Assembly: GCA_964538675.1 (NCBI GenBank)
Contig: CAZIGM010000003.1
Span: 1 to 64,000 of the forward strand
DNA length: 64,000 nt
Direction of reading: 5' to 3'
Source: CAZIGM01 sp964538675
GTDB lineage: Bacteria; Bacillota; Bacilli; Tepidibacillales; Tepidibacillaceae
Every line of letters begins with the position of its first letter. The stretch's first letter is position 1. This document shows, in pieces, positions 61,504-64,000 of this stretch. Below the pieces are notes generated by a model that saw only the letters and a program-made list of their open reading frames with translations, had not been told where the DNA came from and did not search any database. The position numbers were made by a program, and so were the translations under genes.

Positions 61504-62598
61504 TTATAGTGAATTTAAATAAGCTATTACCTCAGTGCTATTACCTCGAAATGAGATTTTCTTCGATTTATTACTTATCTGATAAAGATACATTGGATCA
61601 TAGTATTCTTGAAGTAGGATTTCTATCCAATTAGCGTGCGACTTAATATCCCCTGTTAGCAATTGTTCTTTAAATGCATAGTCAATTGAACTTAAAATAC
61701 GCTTATGACATTCTCCGCCAAGGCGTTTTTGCATTTTATTTATACTATTGTTAATATATTTGAACCATTCAAGCAAACCATGTTCCGTTCCAAATTCCTC
61801 AATATACTCAGCTTGAGCCTCGACTACATATTCAGTCACCGTATTTTGAACGCGTTCCTCAAAAGATACATCTAAAATAACTAATGAACCGTTATTAAAA
61901 AATTCTACTAATAATTGTGGAATAAAACATCTACCAACATGACGACCTTCATCTTCAAGAAGCATATATTTATGTCCTTTATGCTTGTGTTGTACAAGAG
62001 CATAGGCAAGATTGTTTTCAAAATTAATTTGAGTAGGCTGTGGTTTAATATGTTGTCCGAATGATGAACCACGATGGTGCGCAATATTTTCAAGATCGAT
62101 AGAGTTGTCAAATGCTTTAAGAAATATTGTTTTACCTGAACCCGTATAACCACCAAGTATAACTGGTTTACTTATTTGTTCAGCTGGTTCGAGAGTATTT
62201 AAAAGATAGTTTCGAAACGCTTTGTATCCACCTTCAAGTCTAGGAATATAATTTCCAGTTGTTTCAGTAATCCACTGCTGGGTTATACTAGAGCGTGAAC
62301 CACCTCTGAAGCAATAAATTATACTATCGGGGTGTTTTTCAAAGTATGAAACCCACGCATTAATCCGAGCTTCTCGGATATCACCAGAAACTAATTCATG
62401 TCCAAGCTTGATAGCAGCTTCGCTGCCTTTTTCTTTATAACAAATTCCAATTAAATGTCTTTCTTTATCGTCCATAAGTGGCAAATTGACAGAATTAAAA
62501 AAAGCCCCCTTGTTATATTCTATTGGGGCTCGCACATCAATAAGTGGTATTTCCTCAATAACAATTCGATTATATTCATTAGTTGTAATATTGCTCAT
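61504..62598 (-). CDS. mnmH: tRNA 2-selenouridine synthase
   Basis: About 364 residues; uses selenophosphate to turn wobble 2-thiouridine into 2-selenouridine. An N-terminal rhodanese domain (IPLIDVRAPIEYNKGAFFN; catalytic Cys in YCFRGGSRSS) is joined to a P-loop domain (ILGGYTGSGKTIFLKAF). EDEGRHVGRCFIPQ follows. The ATG at 62598, after GGAAGTG, is preferred to the ATG at 62613, which overlaps the selD stop (TAATG). Pairing with selD gives donor and user in one operon. Also called SelU or YbbB. Confidence 0.93.
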   Translation of the reverse strand: MSNITTNEYNRIVIEEIPLIDVRAPIEYNKGAFFNSVNLPLMDDKERHLIGICYKEKGSEAAIKLGHELVSGDIREARINAWVSYFEKHPDSIIYCFRGGSRSSITQQWITETTGNYIPRLEGGYKAFRNYLLNTLEPAEQISKPVILGGYTGSGKTIFLKAFDNSIDLENIAHHRGSSFGQHIKPQPTQINFENNLAYALVQHKHKGHKYMLLEDEGRHVGRCFIPQLLVEFFNNGSLVILDVSFEERVQNTVTEYVVEAQAEYIEEFGTEHGLLEWFKYINNSINKMQKRLGGECHKRILSSIDYAFKEQLLTGDIKSHANWIEILLQEYYDPMYLYQISNKSKKISFRGNSTEVIAYLNSL

Positions 62599-62612
62599 AT
62601 TTGTCACTTCCA

Positions 62613-63644
62613 TTAAATTACTTCAATTAATTTGTCACTACGTTCATAAGTATATCCAATAGATTTTAGTGACAAGTCTTCTTTAGAGGTTATTTTCAAA
62701 AACTCTAGTACACTTTCCTTTTTAACAATTGCAAGTAATCCACCAGAGGTTTGGGCATCACATAAAATTATTTTTTGTTCTTCTGTCATTTCCCTGATTT
62801 TGTGACCGTAGCTTTTAAAGTTATTATATGTTCCACCAGGAACACAACCCATAGCAAGATATTTTTTAGTATTTGGTAATATTGGCACTTGATTATATTT
62901 AATAGTAGCTGAAATATTACTTCCTTCGCAGATTTCACTCAAATGTCCAAGTAGTCCAAAGCCCGTAACATCAGTTAAAGCGGTAACACCTTCTAAAACG
63001 GAAATCTTGGTACCAATAGTGTTAAGTGTACACATTGTATCAATAGCAATATCAATGTGGCCAGGTTCAATTTTTTTTCTTTTTTGAGCAGTTGTAATGA
63101 CACCAATGCCAAGTGGTTTAGTTAAGAAAATTTCACATTCAGGTGTGGCTTTATTATTTTGTTTAATACGTGAATTTTCAACAAGTCCTGTAACTGCAAG
63201 TCCAAAGATTGGCTCAGGAGATTCAATAGAGTGTCCGCCAGCAAGAGGAATATCAGCATCGTCACACACAGATTGTGCACCCGCGATAACTTGACTAGCA
63301 ATATCTGGACTAATAAGAGTAATTGGCCAACCTAATATTGAAATAGCCATAAGTGGTTTTCCACCCATTGCATAGATGTCACTAAGTGCATTCGTAGCTG
63401 CTATTTTTCCAAATAAAAATGGGTCATCAACAATAGGCATAAAGAAATCGGTAGTACTTAGGACAGATGTTCCGTTCCCCAAATCATAAGCAGCTGCATC
63501 ATCTTTACTGCTATTACCAACAATTAGATTTGGATATTTAGTAGTATCATAAGATGTATTTAATATTGAATCTAAAATTTCTGGAGAGATTTTACAGCCA
63601 CAACCAGCACCATGGCTATATTCTGTTAATTTAATATTTTCCAT
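62613..63644 (-). CDS. selD: Selenophosphate synthase
   Basis: Makes selenophosphate from selenide and ATP. About 343 residues with the N-terminal glycine-cysteine motif GAGCGCK (Cys, not selenocysteine, at the catalytic place), the ATP-site aspartates in DDAAAYDLG, AATNALSDIYAMGGKPL, and SGGLLAIV near the end. Start at the ATG at 63644, eight bases after AGAAGGA; an ATG at 63653 touches that site. Neither selA nor selB is visible, so here the product at least serves tRNA selenation. Confidence 0.95.
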   Translation of the reverse strand: MENIKLTEYSHGAGCGCKISPEILDSILNTSYDTTKYPNLIVGNSSKDDAAAYDLGNGTSVLSTTDFFMPIVDDPFLFGKIAATNALSDIYAMGGKPLMAISILGWPITLISPDIASQVIAGAQSVCDDADIPLAGGHSIESPEPIFGLAVTGLVENSRIKQNNKATPECEIFLTKPLGIGVITTAQKRKKIEPGHIDIAIDTMCTLNTIGTKISVLEGVTALTDVTGFGLLGHLSEICEGSNISATIKYNQVPILPNTKKYLAMGCVPGGTYNNFKSYGHKIREMTEEQKIILCDAQTSGGLLAIVKKESVLEFLKITSKEDLSLKSIGYTYERSDKLIEVI

Positions 63645-63767
63645 AATAAACATCCTTCTACTTATATATAGTAATTCTTGTATATATTATAGTATAAACC
63701 AATACATAAAACATATATAGATATTGTAAGTAGATAATAATTATTTATTCGAATTATTAGGTAATCG

Positions 63768-63796
63768 TTGACATATATATTTATTAGGTTTATATT
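63768..63796 (+). promoter_or_regulatory. SigA promoter of the last gene
   Basis: TTGACA (63768-63773), 17-base spacer, TATATT (63791-63796), 40 bases before the start codon. Confidence 0.7.
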
Positions 63797-63835
63797 ATAA
63801 TTAAGTTTATAACATAAACTGAATGGAGGTTAAAA

Positions 63836-64000
63836 ATGAGTGATATTAATAATAAGGAAGAGATGCTTAAAGATCTGCAATTCATTAAAGAGGCTGTCCG
63901 AAAAAACAGTAATATTTTAAAATATATTTCTGTTTCTGAAGGGATAAAAAACGTTGCACTATTAACAGGTTTATTCATTATAGTTTTAAGCGTAGTACTT
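63836..64000 (+). CDS. Partial gene: N-terminus of a membrane protein
   Basis: Cut by the window end after 55 codons. After a charged helical start (NNKEEMLKDLQFIKEAVRKN) comes a first membrane span (NVALLTGLFIIVLSVVL). TGGAGG is its ribosome site and a consensus promoter lies just upstream. Similar short-helix-plus-membrane proteins often precede a small HTH regulator, but that part is outside the window. Confidence 0.7.
   Translation, partial: MSDINNKEEMLKDLQFIKEAVRKNSNILKYISVSEGIKNVALLTGLFIIVLSVVL

Noticed and set aside
1..64000. tRNA, rRNA, CRISPR array, prophage
   Set aside because: I looked for cloverleaf, repeat-spacer and phage structural gene patterns and saw none.

Overview
This is an AT-rich stretch of a low-GC, Gram-positive, spore-forming bacterium, most likely a clostridium. 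The evidence is AT-rich codon use, strong AGGAGG-type ribosome sites, gatCAB followed by dgkB and an RlmCD-type methyltransferase as in Bacillus and clostridia, a spore photoproduct lyase, CotF-like small proteins next to a DUF421 pair, SLH-domain surface proteins and a selD-mnmH pair. I cannot name the genus from sequence alone; an Alkaliphilus-like organism would fit. I saw no tRNA, rRNA, CRISPR array or prophage.

Layout. 0-8 kb is housekeeping: mtnN-luxS (activated methyl cycle and AI-2), a WecA/TagO-type lipid carrier transferase, gatCAB (Gln-tRNA amidation), a diacylglycerol kinase and an rRNA uracil methyltransferase. 8-16.2 kb is a decayed defence island. It holds an XRE regulator under a perfect palindrome, a PLD/SNF2 helicase broken by a 5-bp duplication and by a deletion that joins it head-to-head to a truncated EAL gene, a frameshifted Phd/HARE-HTH gene, an intact HpaII-like restriction-modification pair, an ATP-grasp enzyme and small relics. 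16-30 kb holds an ABC-F protein, a nitroreductase, splB with an in-frame stop, a GntR-regulated ABC transporter, recombinase and IstB relics, a MalT-like regulator with its DUF4386 neighbours, and small membrane and regulatory genes.

30-38.6 kb is a loose region with an ARMT1-like gene, gene fragments, GrpB, a MacB-like ABC transporter next to two TetR-like remnants, a NapH-like ferredoxin, a structured RNA-like element and a DUF2202 lipoprotein. 38.6-46 kb has EcsC, an intact NgoPII-like restriction-modification pair, a BlaI/BlaR1-type pair with two operators, YjbQ, a short SSB and a DUF6530 protein. 46-55 kb has a MITE-like palindrome, a four-PAS/GGDEF/HD-GYP protein and a surface module: SigH-like promoter, structured leader, 30-residue membrane peptide, SLH protein and a 1,443-residue protein with a vWA-like fold interrupted by YSGT repeats. 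55-64 kb has lemA-TPM, a class C beta-lactamase-like hydrolase, a CWB2-LysM protein, the DUF421/CotF-like operon, an orphan RNA resembling a degenerate c-di-GMP-I aptamer, and selD-mnmH.

Two themes recur. The first is decay: at least eight genes are broken by frameshift, nonsense mutation, deletion or truncation, clustered at 8-23 kb and 31-36 kb. The second is readable cis-regulation: several near-consensus SigA promoters carry a palindrome matched to the adjacent regulator gene, and a duplicated SigH-like promoter block precedes both ssb and the SLH gene. The most promising candidates for undescribed biology are the SLH/giant-protein module, the structured element at 37.15-37.32 kb and the riboswitch-like orphan at 61.3 kb.
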